Both the position numbers and the translations under genes were made by a program. This document shows, one piece after another, positions 1 through 10,676 of a DNA stretch of 54,810 bases. This stretch comes from Endotrypanum monterogeii. Taxonomy: Eukaryota; Euglenozoa; Kinetoplastea; Trypanosomatida; Trypanosomatidae. The notes under the pieces are model-generated. The model was not told where the DNA came from. It was given only the letters and a program-made list of their open reading frames with translations, and ran no database searches. Every line of letters begins with the position of its first letter. Positions within the stretch are counted from its first letter, which is position 1. The stretch is from contig CM007314.1 of NCBI GenBank assembly GCA_000333855.2, forward strand, positions 1,042,568 through 1,097,377. The letters run 5' to 3'.

Positions 1-34
1 CTGTGAATGTGTACATGCGTTTCTGTGTGTTTAT

Positions 35-101
<67 letters not shown>

Positions 102-1341
102 AGCTTGCGTCTAAACCGAAAACAGAAAGATCTCACCTACACAGTACCTCTTTCACTACGCTCACCACACACACACACACACACAGAAAAGCACACAGAA
201 ACGTGTATATACTTAAATATATATGGGGCAGTAAGGTCTCCACTAATAGAAAGAGAAGCTGATTCGGAAATGCACTTGATGAACAGAGAACCGCAACGAA
301 GAAAAAATGCTCGGAAAGCGAAATGAAGGCCCGAAAAAATCTCGAAAGAAGAGATCATAGGGGAGAGAACATGGAGTGTCTACACACATGTGTGTATGCA
401 GAGAGATGAAGATGTTTGCTTTCGTGTGCACGTAAGCCCTTGTTTCTGTGGCGAGCGAAGGCAGGAGAAATAATGACGAGTGGCACCCAGCATCGAAGTC
501 AGTATTCAGACACCGATAAGAACAGACGCGGGTACACAAAGGAGGGAGAAGAACAAAGACACACGCACGCACCAAATCGAATCGAAGAGAGAAAAGAACA
601 TATCATTCGGTGTAGCCAATCATTATACATGTATGCGAGACATGTAGAAGCGTGGCAATTGTGTATGAAGCCGGGTACAACGGGAGAAAAAAAGTAAAGG
701 GTGGAGAAAACATGGGTAACAGAGACTATAGTCCACCATCGATAGACAGGCGAACAGATGGTAGGAGAGAGGTCGTCATCATGATAGAGGAGCGATTCAC
801 ACACAAGGACACGCACGCACGAGAAGCGAAAACAAGCTGGCTCTCAAGATGAAAAGATATCAAGACCTGGGGGGGGAAAGAAATACAACAAAGAATTATA
901 TATTTTTTTTCTAAAAAAGAGAAACAAGAAAGCAGTAGACCAAGAATTGCGCCGCTCATTCGTGTTTATTCCCTTGATCTCGACTTTGGGTGTGCAACTC
1001 ACAGAACGAGACATGAATCGAATACAAGGTTCCGGATAAAGGTATGCTTGTGTCTGACCAGAGAACACATGTTTTCTTCTTCTTTACTTTCACCACTGCA
1101 CCCACCCCTGCCCTCCCCAACCCTTTGTTTTTTTTTTAGAAATTGCTCGATTCTCGTTATCGAACCCGCCTGGAAAGCGTGCTGCTGCTCAAGTGCTGTC
1201 CAATGTTTCATAATGGAGTATGAAGCAATTTTCCCCTTCACGAGGGGAAAAAAAAAATGGTGGCAGCCGTTTGCGTGTCGATGTGTTTTTCCAACGACTT
1301 CCTGTGCACTCAGCGTAAGGCGATCAGCGACTCTTTTGCTT
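1..1341. other. Intergenic, downstream of the reticulon gene
   Basis: No convincing gene. It should hold the 3' UTR of the reticulon gene and the spacer to the next gene leftwards. It contains a long (TG)n tract at about 42-98 and a (CA)n tract at about 166-185, with A/G-rich sequence between. The short open frames here are repeat-encoded or low complexity and none has the even composition of the real genes in this window. Confidence 0.7.
42..98. repeat. (TG)n microsatellite
   Basis: Uninterrupted TG dinucleotide tract of about 57 bases, the longest TG run in the left part of the window. Repeats of this kind are common in Leishmania spacers. Confidence 0.95.
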
Positions 1342-1935
1342 CTACTGAGCCTTGCGCTCCATATCGGACATCTGCTGACCCAGCGCCTGCCTCTTGGCAT
1401 TCACCTCCGTTGAAATCAACCCGATGTATTTGTTGGCATGGGTGCGCACCTGCTCTAACACGCTCTCGATCTCCTTCCGTTTCCTGTCGTACGCCAGGGG
1501 GACTGTGAAGGTAACGACAAGACCAAACAAAATCAAAGTTGTATCGCTCATCCAGTTGCCGAGGAAGGCCGTCATCAGAGTCGCAACGAAGAACTTGGCG
1601 GAGGCCGCGTAGTCTCGCCACGTAAGAAGAGACACCATACAATCGACTGACCTCTTCACATGGGGGCGAACCGCTTCGTATACGCGATCCATGCTAGCAT
1701 TCACGTCGTCAGGAGACATCACCAAACTGCGCTTAGTGAGAGCAGCGGCGCCACCGGCGATAAAAAGAAGCGAGGCGATGCGAGACAGAAAAGTTGTCAG
1801 TGTGTACTCAGCAAAAACAAATACAGCCCATGTAGCAAAGAGTAGAGAGCAAATGATGCCAGAGGCGATGGGGCGTCGCCACGTCACGACATCGGACGTT
1901 GTGAGCCCCTTAAAATCCCTAAAGATGGCCGCCAT
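1342..1935 (-). CDS. Reticulon-domain membrane protein
   Basis: A 197-residue protein with a reticulon-homology layout. A WRRP-type motif (residues 19-22) leads into a first long hydrophobic pair (about 23-67). A hydrophilic loop of about 45 residues follows, then WRDY (106-109), a second hydrophobic pair (about 112-148) ending in a P-x-AYDR motif, and a charged C-terminal helix. Reticulons wedge into the outer leaflet and shape tubular ER. By memory it matches the small Leishmania reticulon-domain protein catalogued as a 22-kDa antigen-like protein (paple22). The open frame runs five codons further upstream but begins with GTG; the first ATG is at 1935. A strong polypyrimidine tract and AG lie about 32 bases upstream of that ATG, which supports it. 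It is the last complete gene before the left edge. Confidence 0.88.
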   Translation of the reverse strand: MAAIFRDFKGLTTSDVVTWRRPIASGIICSLLFATWAVFVFAEYTLTTFLSRIASLLFIAGGAAALTKRSLVMSPDDVNASMDRVYEAVRPHVKRSVDCMVSLLTWRDYAASAKFFVATLMTAFLGNWMSDTTLILFGLVVTFTVPLAYDRKRKEIESVLEQVRTHANKYIGLISTEVNAKRQALGQQMSDMERKAQ

Positions 1936-2353
1936 GACTTTGTGATGCACGTTGAAGAAAGACGATCTCTGTGTAGGTGTGAAAGAAAGAACAAAAAAAG
2001 TTTATAAAATCAAAACAGCTCGATCGAAAGGAAACAGATAGGGAACAAAAACACAAAAAAAAATGGCGGAAAGCTCCACAAATTTCACAGACCGAAGAGA
2101 ACAGGATGACTGACTAAAAGAAAAAATGAAGTACCACACAAAGGAAATATGTACGTGTGGTACAGTTTTTTTTTTTTTTGTGGAGCACGGAGAAGTAAAT
2201 GAGGGCGGAAGTGGAATAATAATAAGGCGAGGAGTGTAGAAACGTCTGTATAGGCGAGACTGAGCACGGGCAACTGAATCTCAGCGCATGTACGGAATGA
2301 TGGAAAACGGCAAAACAAAGTGTGGATGGTGACGAGAAAGAGGGAGAGAGAGA

Positions 2354-2385
<32 letters not shown>

Positions 2386-2988
2386 GAGGAGGGGGGGGGG
2401 AAGAAGGGAGGGGAATAGAAATTGGGTGTGTCCATGCGTGGCAACATCACGAAAGAGAGAGACCGATTAAGCATCGGATGCTCAAGTGTCCCCAATTAGA
2501 CAATGCGGAGGCATAGCCATGGATACGGTGCATGGAGGTGTATATATGGGCCTCAACGTGCCCGACGCCTCAGAATCAGCACCATAAAGTGAAGAACAGG
2601 GAGAAGCGAAGAAAAAAACAAAATAAGGATAAGCATGCACGCAAAGGGTAGCGTCGTACAGCGGGCACATGCGGGCGGAGGAAGGGAGAAAAAGATAAAA
2701 ATAAGGGGGAGTCATTTGATAAACGGTTTTGGCGGGGGGGGGGATAAATTGCCGCACAGGCACCGACACCGAGAGTGAGTCGGAGGAAGGGAAAAAAGTG
2801 AGCCTTATTCTCCCTTTGCCGTTGTCATGGCCCCACCCCCCACCTCGAAGGACCGGTAACGAGAACCTCCGTCCCCATGGACTGCCCAAGAAACGGGGGG
2901 GAAACATCCACGCAAAACGATTCGAGCGGGGGAAGAGAGAGATCGAGAATGATGCATGTGCTTCTACAGATTCAGTGGCATCGTTCAG
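1936..2988. other. Intergenic between reticulon and transferase-like gene
   Basis: Holds the reticulon 5' UTR and the 3' UTR of the transferase-like gene. It contains a T-run at about 2166-2179, a (TG)n tract at 2354-2380 followed by a G-run near 2391-2400, and another G-run near 2735-2744. No gene seen. Confidence 0.65.
1967..2000 (-). promoter_or_regulatory. Predicted trans-splice acceptor of the reticulon gene
   Basis: On the coding strand a T/C-rich tract (about 2000-1981) is followed by CACAG-AG at 1970-1967. This is the polypyrimidine-AG arrangement used for spliced-leader addition and leaves a 5' UTR of about 32 bases. Confidence 0.6.
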
Positions 2989-4458
2989 CTACGACTCAGT
3001 GTTCGCCGGAGTGCGGGGGCTCTCGTAGTAAGGCACCATTGCTCTATGAGAGCGAAGATAAACATCAACGGTACACTCTGGCACCGCGTCGCGGGCTGTG
3101 CACCAACGACGGTAAAAAACGTCGCGTGGCATGTCGACAGCGCCAAGGCACCGCTCGTACTGCCGCATATAGTCGAGGCAAAACCCCCAATACCACATTG
3201 TATAGCCGCACCGCTGCAGCGCCTCACCAATCAACTTCGTCAGAAACGTGCCGAGACCCTCCTGGGATCGCTGCAGCGTGTACATGGTGTAGTCGTGGTA
3301 CGTGCACCCGATCGCAATGCCGCAGGACCCCGCCATCACCTCACCGGTAGCCTTTTTCACTAGCTCAATAGAGAGAAGCCTTACTTGGTGTATGTTCTCT
3401 GAGGCATACGAGTCGGAGTCGTCTGTGCTGGACGTCACGCTCCCGCCAGCACACTGCCCCATAAGACGGATGAAGTCCTCGTTGAGCCATGTGGACCCAT
3501 TGCTGCGCTGATGGTAGGAGCAGGCCCGTCGGAGGCTTTCCTCGATCCCACCTGGGTCATCGTGGACCACCACCGCGTACGCACTGGAGCGAATGATGCG
3601 GCGGACCTTTTTCCCACGGCGCCAAGAATATGAAGGCGCGGGTGCATCGCGCCCCGCTGAAGTCGTCAAAGCTGCTGTAATGAGCTGGCTCGCCGAGGAA
3701 CAAAGTGGTTCGGTAGTTGATTCTGGCGCCAGGTCTAGTGTGTAGCGTGTATTCCCGTTGGGTAGTTGAAAAAACATAGCCCTACCCCGCTCCTCCACGC
3801 ACAGCGACTGCGGGAGAGAAAACAGTCCGCTGTACCACAGCCTGTGGAGGAAAGGAATAGCAGTGGAGGGGTCGAGGAGGTCCGGTGGCAGGTAAACCAT
3901 AAACTCCTCCGCCCCCTGTGAGAGGATGCAGCGCGTAAACTCGGGGTGGAAAAGAAGAGAGCCGCGGTCAAGTACATGGGCTGAGACCGCGCGCAGGTCC
4001 AAAGACGAGGACCAGCTGCTGGTATGTACAGCAAGCTCCGTTGTCGAAGTGCTCGTGTTTCCGTCTTCCTCTGCCGACGAGCTTAGAGTCGCCATGTACA
4101 CTGACGAGGGGGGTAGGCACCAGACGGTCCCTATGTGCTGTACCTCGCGCCTCATCTCTGAGCCTGCTGACGGATGCACTATTGATGATGTGAAGGCCTT
4201 TTTGAGGGCAAAATTGGAGGTGATGACAGACGCCACTGGCAGTTGAGATTGTACAAGTGCGTCGCAGTCCTTGAGCACAGCATCTTCATCACCCGCATCG
4301 CTGATAAATAGAGAAGTCATACCCGTGACCTCAAACGGATGCGAAGCGACGAACGAGACCCAGTTCACACCATAGCCCAGGACAACAGGATGCGACGCCG
4401 TCTGTACGGTGTCCCTTACCTCGTCGTTGACCGATTGAGTTGACGTCCTCGAGATCAT
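2989..4458 (-). CDS. Leucyl/phenylalanyl-tRNA-protein transferase (Aat)-like protein
   Basis: A 489-residue protein whose body follows the bacterial L/F-transferase plan. F-L-H-R-L-W-Y-S-G-L-F-S-L (203-215) resembles the Aat 'AYRRGIFPW' motif. K-K-V-R-R-I-I-R (283-290) and a V-x-x-D stretch follow. GSTWLNEDFI (321-330) corresponds to Aat 'GTWITPEMI', MAGSCGIAIG (375-384) to 'GGLYGVALGG', and CLGAVDMPRDVF (437-448) to the C-terminal 'SLGAxEIPRxEF'. Aat uses a GNAT fold to move Leu or Phe from tRNA to N-terminal Lys/Arg, making N-degrons. The protein is about twice bacterial length, with an extra N-terminal region (1-150) and a Ser/Asp-rich insert (338-356). In my hand alignment the E. coli residues E156, D186 and Q188 fall on Y390, Y423 and G425, so activity may differ. 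The ATG start is the first in frame. Family assignment is fairly sure; substrate is unknown. Confidence 0.75.
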   Translation of the reverse strand: MISRTSTQSVNDEVRDTVQTASHPVVLGYGVNWVSFVASHPFEVTGMTSLFISDAGDEDAVLKDCDALVQSQLPVASVITSNFALKKAFTSSIVHPSAGSEMRREVQHIGTVWCLPPSSVYMATLSSSAEEDGNTSTSTTELAVHTSSWSSSLDLRAVSAHVLDRGSLLFHPEFTRCILSQGAEEFMVYLPPDLLDPSTAIPFLHRLWYSGLFSLPQSLCVEERGRAMFFQLPNGNTRYTLDLAPESTTEPLCSSASQLITAALTTSAGRDAPAPSYSWRRGKKVRRIIRSSAYAVVVHDDPGGIEESLRRACSYHQRSNGSTWLNEDFIRLMGQCAGGSVTSSTDDSDSYASENIHQVRLLSIELVKKATGEVMAGSCGIAIGCTYHDYTMYTLQRSQEGLGTFLTKLIGEALQRCGYTMWYWGFCLDYMRQYERCLGAVDMPRDVFYRRWCTARDAVPECTVDVYLRSHRAMVPYYESPRTPANTES

Positions 4459-5150
4459 GTTTCCAAAGTGAACTTGATAGAGAGCGTCTTCTTTCTGGCG
4501 TCAAAAATATATATTTAAAAAAAAACACCCGCCCTGATATGAATGCATGCCTATGTGTGGAGAAGGGTGCGTGCACACACGTGTCTTCGGGAGACGATGT
4601 GTGAAATCTGCTCGCCCCTCCCTCGACCACAGTGTCAACGCTAGCTACCCTTGATATTCCTCTTTTCGACTGAGAATTGACAAGACCGGAGTATTTCATG
4701 AGAAGGGGTGCTGTCTCCGTGGACCTCCAGGTCTTCAAGGAAGCGTAATATATATATATGCACACTTCACTGCGACCACACCGATACCCAGTGTGAAATG
4801 ACTTCTTCTTTTATGCCCGTACCGTGGGGTTGAGTAGTGAGTCTTGAAGATGAGCAGGCGGACGACCTGATATTCCCCGCACCACAGTGAGCAAGTTCGA
4901 GATTAGGCGAGAGAAAGACGCCTCTGTGCGCCGCACCTCTTTTTTTTATTCGTCTACGAGAGGAAGGAAGAATGGAAGGAGAGGGGATTTCAACCCTTTC
5001 TTAGGTCTTGTTTGTTTGTGTCCACACGTCGATTTCTCTTTGCTCTTCTTTTTTTCATTATTATGTTCAAGGCAAGAATATTTACACGTTCCCTGCTGCC
5101 GCACAACAGCGATACATTCTCCTGCCGTCTTCACTCAGTGATTTATCAGA

Positions 5151-5178
5151 GGGAGGGGAGGGGAGGGGAGGGGAGGGA
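5151..5178 (+). repeat. (GGGGA)n tract with G-quadruplex potential on the plus strand
   Basis: Six consecutive G-runs of three or four separated by single A. On the plus strand this meets the usual G-quadruplex pattern; the transcript of this minus-strand cluster would carry the C-rich complement. Confidence 0.8.
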
Positions 5179-5278
5179 GCCGGGCGGTGTGTCCAAATAT
5201 TCTAGCCACCAATAGAGCAGTATATGAAAGGAGGCACAAAAAGGGTCAAGGGAGTGAGGGTGGTCAAAGATGCACCAC

Positions 5279-5304
5279 GAATTCCTCTGAGACTAGAGGA
5301 ATTC
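5279..5304. other. Perfect inverted repeat (10-bp stem, 6-base loop)
   Basis: The arms GAATTCCTCT and AGAGGAATTC are exact reverse complements around GAGACT. It lies in the long spacer downstream of FTL, so it could form a hairpin in the FTL 3' UTR or in the spacer RNA. Function unknown. Confidence 0.85.
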
Positions 5305-5344
5305 ATGAGCAGTGAAGTCCCGAGTAATATTTGAGAAATAAGTG

Positions 5345-5566
5345 TCACAGCGGCAGTCGCGACTTCTTTTCAGAGTGGTGCGCTGGCGATCGACGCTCTC
5401 CGCCCAATAAAGTGATCTCTCCTGTGCTCAGAGTAATATTTTGGTCAGCGACCCTTTCGCCAATGTGCGCATCATGGATGCATCGGTTCCCATTCTTGTG
5501 ACACGATGTCACCAGAATGTTGACCACTGATCGATGCTGTTCAATGAAGTCGATGCTGGAGACCAT
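5345..5566 (-). CDS. Possible small ORF, 73 residues
   Basis: An ATG-started minus-strand frame with ordinary residue composition, no low-complexity runs and mixed codon use, isolated inside a 2.7 kb spacer. It runs from MVSSIDFIEQ to a basic end (KKSRLPL). No signal peptide, membrane segment or domain is visible, and no clear polypyrimidine-AG signal sits next to it. It could be a short gene, an upstream ORF or chance. Function not recognised. Confidence 0.22.
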   Translation of the reverse strand: MVSSIDFIEQHRSVVNILVTSCHKNGNRCIHDAHIGERVADQNITLSTGEITLLGGERRSPAHHSEKKSRLPL

Positions 5567-6922
5567 TGCCGCTGTGCTGATACGTTACCGTTTGCACCGA
5601 CAATAAACACACTATTTCAGAAATAAATCAAAACCTTCCACGTACTCACTCACTCACAGACAGGTAGACATCCCATTATACACAACCACACACACTCCTT
5701 ATTCCAAAGTTCAGATTGACTCGTATGTGTGCGAAAGATAGGGGGAAAGGCGATAACAAAGACGAGTGGGGGGATAGGGCGGTGGAGCTTATAAATCACA
5801 ACATGACAATGCGAGAGCGAGCGGCAGAGAGAGAAACAGAAGCAACATATTATATATATATATATAAAAATGTAGGCTAGTGCGGCGGGCGCAGGCGCGG
5901 ACCAAAATCGTGAATGGTTCTCTGTTCCTCATTATCAGCCCCACCCATCAACACACACACACACACACACATACACACATACACACGAACGATCGTCAAA
6001 GTCGTGAATTATCTTTCTCCAAAAAGGCGTTGTGGGAAGGATACGCTTTCTTCTGCGCACAATCTTCTAGCAAGTGTTCTGTGCGATAAAAATCGGAGAG
6101 GGTCGGAAGAAACGGTGTGTGGAAGGTATGGACATGGCATGATGCCACAATCATTCACGAAAGAAGGAAAAATTGAAAGAATGGGGGTGTAGAACCAGAA
6201 AAATCGCAAGAAGTCTATTCACGGAAAAAAAAGGGAAAGAACGACTAGAGTATCTGGATCATTTGGGTGTGGATGCAGACAAAGAAGTACGGGAAAGGTG
6301 AGCGGACAGGCAACGAATGTGTGTAAAGGTGAGCGCAAACCTTCGGACAGAAACCCACAAAGAAATAAATAAACAAATAAAGATGATCCAGACGATTTAG
6401 AAGGACAGATCTGATGAAGGAAAAAAAAAGAAAACAGAAAACAGAACATTTGCACGGGTTGCAGAGCATACAACTTCGGGGGAAGAGAGGGAAGGAAGGA
6501 AAGGTTGTTGGTGCAAGGTGAGAGTTCAATACGCAAGTTTCCGTATGTCGATAAATGGGGGCGAATATGTACACGAATGCCTCAGAAACGAGAGGGTAGG
6601 GGTGAAAGGAGAGGGAGCCAAACTCTACCAAAAAAAACAACAAAAAAAGTGAAACCAGATCAGCAAAGGACAACTCGGTGAGTGACAATTAAAAAAAAAA
6701 AATGAAGGAAGCTGGGAACAGTGCAATGAAGCACCTCGTCGACCTCCTATACAGCGACGCCACGTCCGTGAAAAGGGAATACGATACGGAACAGACATCA
6801 CATGAAGAAACCAGAAGCGTCCTTCTGAAGAGCGGCGCGCGGAACTGTGAGAAAAACGTTACCGCCTCCCCACCTCCTACGTGCATGATCCAAAACGATA
6901 GCTGATTCATTCACTCATGCAT

Positions 6923-6956
6923 CCCTCCCTTCCTCCCTCCCTCCCTCCCCCCCCCC
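6923..6956 (-). promoter_or_regulatory. G-run cluster in the FTL 3' UTR
   Basis: The plus strand shows repeated CCCTCC units ending in a long C-run. The transcript strand therefore has several runs of three or more G separated by A, a possible RNA G-quadruplex about 200 bases after the FTL stop codon. The structure is inferred. Confidence 0.45.
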
Positions 6957-7150
6957 TTCTCCTCTTCACCCAGGTTCCCGGTAGACTTTCGATGGTATGC
7001 ATCTGTGCATTGAACGGATTTGCCCCCCCCCCGCAGACATTGCGACGGGAAGGCCACATCCCCTAGAGAGCTTACAAGATAAGCCCATATGAAAATGTTC
7101 ACGTTTCCGCATGCACAACACCGGAAAAGAAAACAAAAACCGCCAATCAC

Positions 7151-9019
7151 TCAGGAAAGACCTACAACGTTGCCAGTCTCACAGTCGATATCAATGCCAT
7201 AGTATGCCGGTCGAGTCGGTAGACCAGGCATAGTGGATATATCACCTAAAAGAGGAAATACAAACTTGGCACCACAGTTGACGCGCACGTCTCGAATGGG
7301 GACGGTAAACCCCGTCGGAGCCCCACGCAGCTCAGGGTTGTGCGAGAAGCTGTACTGCGTCTTGGCCATGCACACGGGAAAGGAACCATAGCCCATTTTC
7401 TCGAAGTCCGCTAGTTTTTCCTCTGTACCGTCGAGATAGTCGACACCGGCGGCGCCGTACACCTCACGACACACTGTCTCGATCTTCTCCTTCAGTGACG
7501 CACCATCAGGATACATCAGCTGAAAATTAGACGGTTTTGTTTCTGTAACGCGGATGAGCGCCTGGGCTAGGTTGACAGCCCCAGCACCACCCTGGGCCCA
7601 GTGACTCGTAACCACAACATCCTCCGCACCGCCCTCTTGCATCGCCAGCTCCTTCACTAGCGCCAGCTCTGCCTCCGTGTCGGTGTTGAACTGGTTCAGC
7701 GCCACCACGACCGGCACTCCGAACTTATTAATGTTCTGGATGTGGCGAATGAGATTGGCCATGCCAGCGCGCAAGGCATCTGTGTTTTCTTTACTAGCCG
7801 CTTCTGGCTCCACCCCGCCATGAAACTTCAGCGCGCGCACCGTAGCCACGAGCACTGCTGCATCCGGCTTTAGCCCACTGGTACGACACTTGATGTTGAA
7901 GAACTTCTCACAGCCCATATCCGCACCGAAACCAGCCTCCGTCAGCACAAAGCCGTCTGCCCCGGCCAGCTTTAGGGCGATGCGGTCCGCAACAATACTG
8001 CTGTTTCCGTGTGCAATGTTACCAAACGGGCCTGCGTGCACCAAAACAGGAGTGCCCTCCAGAGTCTGCATCAGCGTCGGCTCGACTGTGTCCTTCATCA
8101 ACACCGCCATGGCCCCCGCACAGCCCACATCCTCAGCCGTCACAGACTCCCCAGTCTTGCTTTTGGCCACCTGGATCGCACCCAGGCGCTGACGCATATC
8201 ATCCAAATTATTCACCAGCGCTAGGATCGCCATCACCTCAGAAGCCACGGATATATCAAATCCAGTGCGCCGGCTGATGCCTTTCTCCGCTTTGCCAAGA
8301 CCGATCTCGATGTCCCGCAGAAGTCGGTCGTTGACATCGGTCACGCGGCGCCAGGTGATGGTATCAGGGTCAACGCTCAGCCGCGCAAACCGAGCACGCT
8401 CCTCCTCGGTCAGCGTCTTTGGGTCTGTTTTTCGAATCCCAAGTTTGTCGAGGCGCTTCTGCATGATGGGCGTGAAGTTCTTCAGACCAGCCGTCAGGCG
8501 GCGGTACAGTGCAGCGTCGTCCTGCGTTGTCTCGTGAAAAATGCGCGTGTCGAGCGCGGCGGCAAGAAGGTTGTTCGCAGCGGTGATGGCGTGTATGTCG
8601 CCGGTGCCGTGGAGGTTAAAATCCTCCATCGGAATCACCTGGCTATAGCCACCTCCCGCGGCACCGCCTTTGATGCCAAAAGTTGGACCTTGAGACGGTT
8701 GCCGAATACATGCAAAGCAGGGTCGATGCAGATGCGCACCCAGAGACTGAGCGAGGCCAATCGTCGTGGTGCTCTTCCCCTCTCCCAGCGGGGTGGGGCT
8801 CATGCCTGTCACCACGATGTACTTGCCATTTGGAGAGCTCTCCAAGCGCTTCAGGACGCTCAGCTTCAGCTTGGCACGAGTACTGCCATAGGGGTTCAAC
8901 TCAGAGAGAAGAATGCCGGCAGCCTCGGCTATACTCGTGATCGGTTGAGGATCAATACTCTGCGCGATGTCGATATCTGACGGCACCGGCCAGGCACAGT
9001 GCAGCTTCCGGGCGATCAT
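7151..9019 (-). CDS. FTL: Formate-tetrahydrofolate ligase (10-formyl-THF synthetase)
   Basis: A 622-residue protein that matches monofunctional formate-THF ligase over its full length. The family P-loop variant T-P-L-G-E-G-K-S-T is at 76-84, and the glycine-rich [14 protein letters not shown] segment at 111-124. Further on are [15 protein letters not shown], an FNIKCR motif, a VVVALNQF strand and a C-terminal [13 protein letters not shown] end. It joins formate to THF using ATP to give 10-formyl-THF, which is used for formyl-methionyl-tRNA and one-carbon transfer. The family normally has about 550-630 residues as a single-domain enzyme; no fused dehydrogenase/cyclohydrolase is present. The open frame extends 19 codons upstream but starts with TTG, so M20 of that frame ([13 protein letters not shown] at 9019) is chosen. 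No strong targeting signal remains, which fits a cytosolic enzyme. A trans-splice-like signal lies upstream at 9080-9168. Confidence 0.96.
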   Translation of the reverse strand: MIARKLHCAWPVPSDIDIAQSIDPQPITSIAEAAGILLSELNPYGSTRAKLKLSVLKRLESSPNGKYIVVTGMSPTPLGEGKSTTTIGLAQSLGAHLHRPCFACIRQPSQGPTFGIKGGAAGGGYSQVIPMEDFNLHGTGDIHAITAANNLLAAALDTRIFHETTQDDAALYRRLTAGLKNFTPIMQKRLDKLGIRKTDPKTLTEEERARFARLSVDPDTITWRRVTDVNDRLLRDIEIGLGKAEKGISRRTGFDISVASEVMAILALVNNLDDMRQRLGAIQVAKSKTGESVTAEDVGCAGAMAVLMKDTVEPTLMQTLEGTPVLVHAGPFGNIAHGNSSIVADRIALKLAGADGFVLTEAGFGADMGCEKFFNIKCRTSGLKPDAAVLVATVRALKFHGGVEPEAASKENTDALRAGMANLIRHIQNINKFGVPVVVALNQFNTDTEAELALVKELAMQEGGAEDVVVTSHWAQGGAGAVNLAQALIRVTETKPSNFQLMYPDGASLKEKIETVCREVYGAAGVDYLDGTEEKLADFEKMGYGSFPVCMAKTQYSFSHNPELRGAPTGFTVPIRDVRVNCGAKFVFPLLGDISTMPGLPTRPAYYGIDIDCETGNVVGLS

Positions 9020-10676
9020 AAGAAGTACGCGAGAAGAAAAAAGACGGTTAATTTTGAAGAACGATCCAAGGCACAATAACTAAAAATATATATATGTATA
9101 TAAATAGACAGTAAAAAGAAGAAAAGCGAGGGAGCGGCGACAGCGGCAAAAGAAGACTGAAAAAATATTTTTATTTTCGAAGGCTCTATCACTTACTTGT
9201 ACAATCGCTGATGCTTTCGTTACTGTGCTATGGTCAAGCCCGTCTCAGACTTTTTTAGAACATAAGCACTTATCTGTGTATCTGTCGGTCTATGTATGTG
9301 AGTAGTCTATGGTGTATGAGCCAAAAACATTTAAGTTTATTACACCACATTAATGTAGTGGTCGTAGGTGAAAGAGTGTAGGGTGCGGGGAGAGGGGAGG
9401 AATGTACATCGAGATGTGACCGTCATTGGTTATGCACATGTGCGAATACAAGGTACCACGTGTACAGAACGATTTTGCACGCACTGCAAGAAAGAGCGAG
9501 GAAACAAAAAAAAATGCGCGAAAGTGGAGTTCAACGAAAGAGCAAAAAAAAATTGTACAATACAGTTAAACAGGTGAAAGATCGTTTCGTCCTGGGAGGA
9601 GAAAGGGAAGGACGAGGGCGCGGGTTCCAGGTGAGACACTCAGTTCTGTACGGCACACCGAGACATTGCACTACTGACATACGCACGCACTGTGGAGAAA
9701 AAGAAAGAAAGTGGGTCTCCAAAGCCTAGAAAAGTGATCTTTTTTTTTTTTTATGCGGTGTGCATTGCAGTAGCAGGCTGTTGCTGGCAGCTGGAGAGCC
9801 CCACACCCCTCCCCAATCGCAGCGCACCTGTGGCAAACATTTAAAGATGCTCCGTCGCGACAAGACACCTCTATCGACACAATGCCCCCCTCCTCGCTTT
9901 CCTCCTCACCATGTTCCTCGCCTTGTCACAAACATTGCACTTCGATAAAGGCAAGAAAAAGAAAAATCGAGAGGCACCAGAGAAGTGGAGAAAGAAAAGA
10001 ACAAACACGTGCGGATCAAGGTTAGGTGAAATGAATCCGTGCACAGTATTAACCATGCCCGCGTGTGTCTGCGTGAGTGCCCCCACGCTCATTGCGCGCG
10101 GGCAGAGGCATAAGTCATCTAAGTAGCGTCACCGACTGCGCCTGTTTTTGTGCTCATTTCTTCTCGTGTTGTCTTTTTCTTTTCACCACCTTCTTCATCA
10201 CGATATACCTCCTGGTCGGCCAGGCGCATCGTTGCGAGACGCTTGTGAGGCTGTTTGCGTGAACAGAGGAGTGGGCAGTGGGGGAAAGGGGGGGGGGGGT
10301 ACGCCAGCCCATAACGTAGCGAAGCAGTTTCGGACCTTTGATTCTTGTTTCCTAACCCCACTCGAATAGATTCCAGCGAGCTGGATAGGAGCTAAGCCAC
10401 AGCCCACCCGTCGTTCTAAACACCTACGGACAAGAGAAGAATTTTTTTTTTTGAAAACTTGCAAGGTTCACGTGCACCCAAATCCTTTCGGCCAATGAAG
10501 TCGCCGCCACGTTGGGACTCGACAAGATTGGAGAGAACGGCTGCCCGCGGAAGGGAAAGAGACAGCTGCATCCAAGACAAAAACTCAGTAGAAGTCCACA
10601 TGTCAGGAATGCGCACCCGCATTCACTCGCAGGCAGTGGGACAGATGTGTACTACCCAGCACGCTGCTTACGGGTT
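9020..10676. other. Intergenic between FTL and RRM gene
   Basis: Holds the FTL 5' UTR and the 3' UTR of the RRM gene. A near-palindrome CCACATTAATGTAGTGG lies at about 9345-9362, T-runs near 9740-9752 and 10441-10452, and a G-run at about 10286-10299. No gene seen. Confidence 0.6.
9080..9168 (-). promoter_or_regulatory. Predicted trans-splice acceptor of FTL
   Basis: Coding-strand order: a T/C-rich tract (about 9165-9110), a TA-rich stretch (about 9103-9086), then TTTTTAG at 9080-9081. This gives a 5' UTR of about 60 bases before the ATG at 9019. The AG also lies just outside the TTG-started extension. Confidence 0.5.

Larger units (their letters stand above)
4459..7150. other. Long spacer between transferase-like gene and FTL
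   Basis: A 2.7 kb spacer that should carry a long FTL 3' UTR. It contains short TA tracts (about 4747-4759 and 5850-5865), a (GGGGA)n run at 5151-5178, a perfect 10-bp hairpin at 5279-5304, a possible 73-codon ORF (5345-5566), a (CA)n tract near 5949-5970, and a C-rich block at 6923-6956 that reads as G-runs in the transcript. No large gene. Confidence 0.65.

Noticed and set aside
8534..8980. 148-codon plus-strand frame
   Set aside because: It is antisense to the FTL coding region, which explains its codon regularity.
9020..9076. N-terminal extension of FTL that could look like a targeting signal
   Set aside because: It begins with TTG, not ATG, and a polypyrimidine-AG signal sits right next to it.
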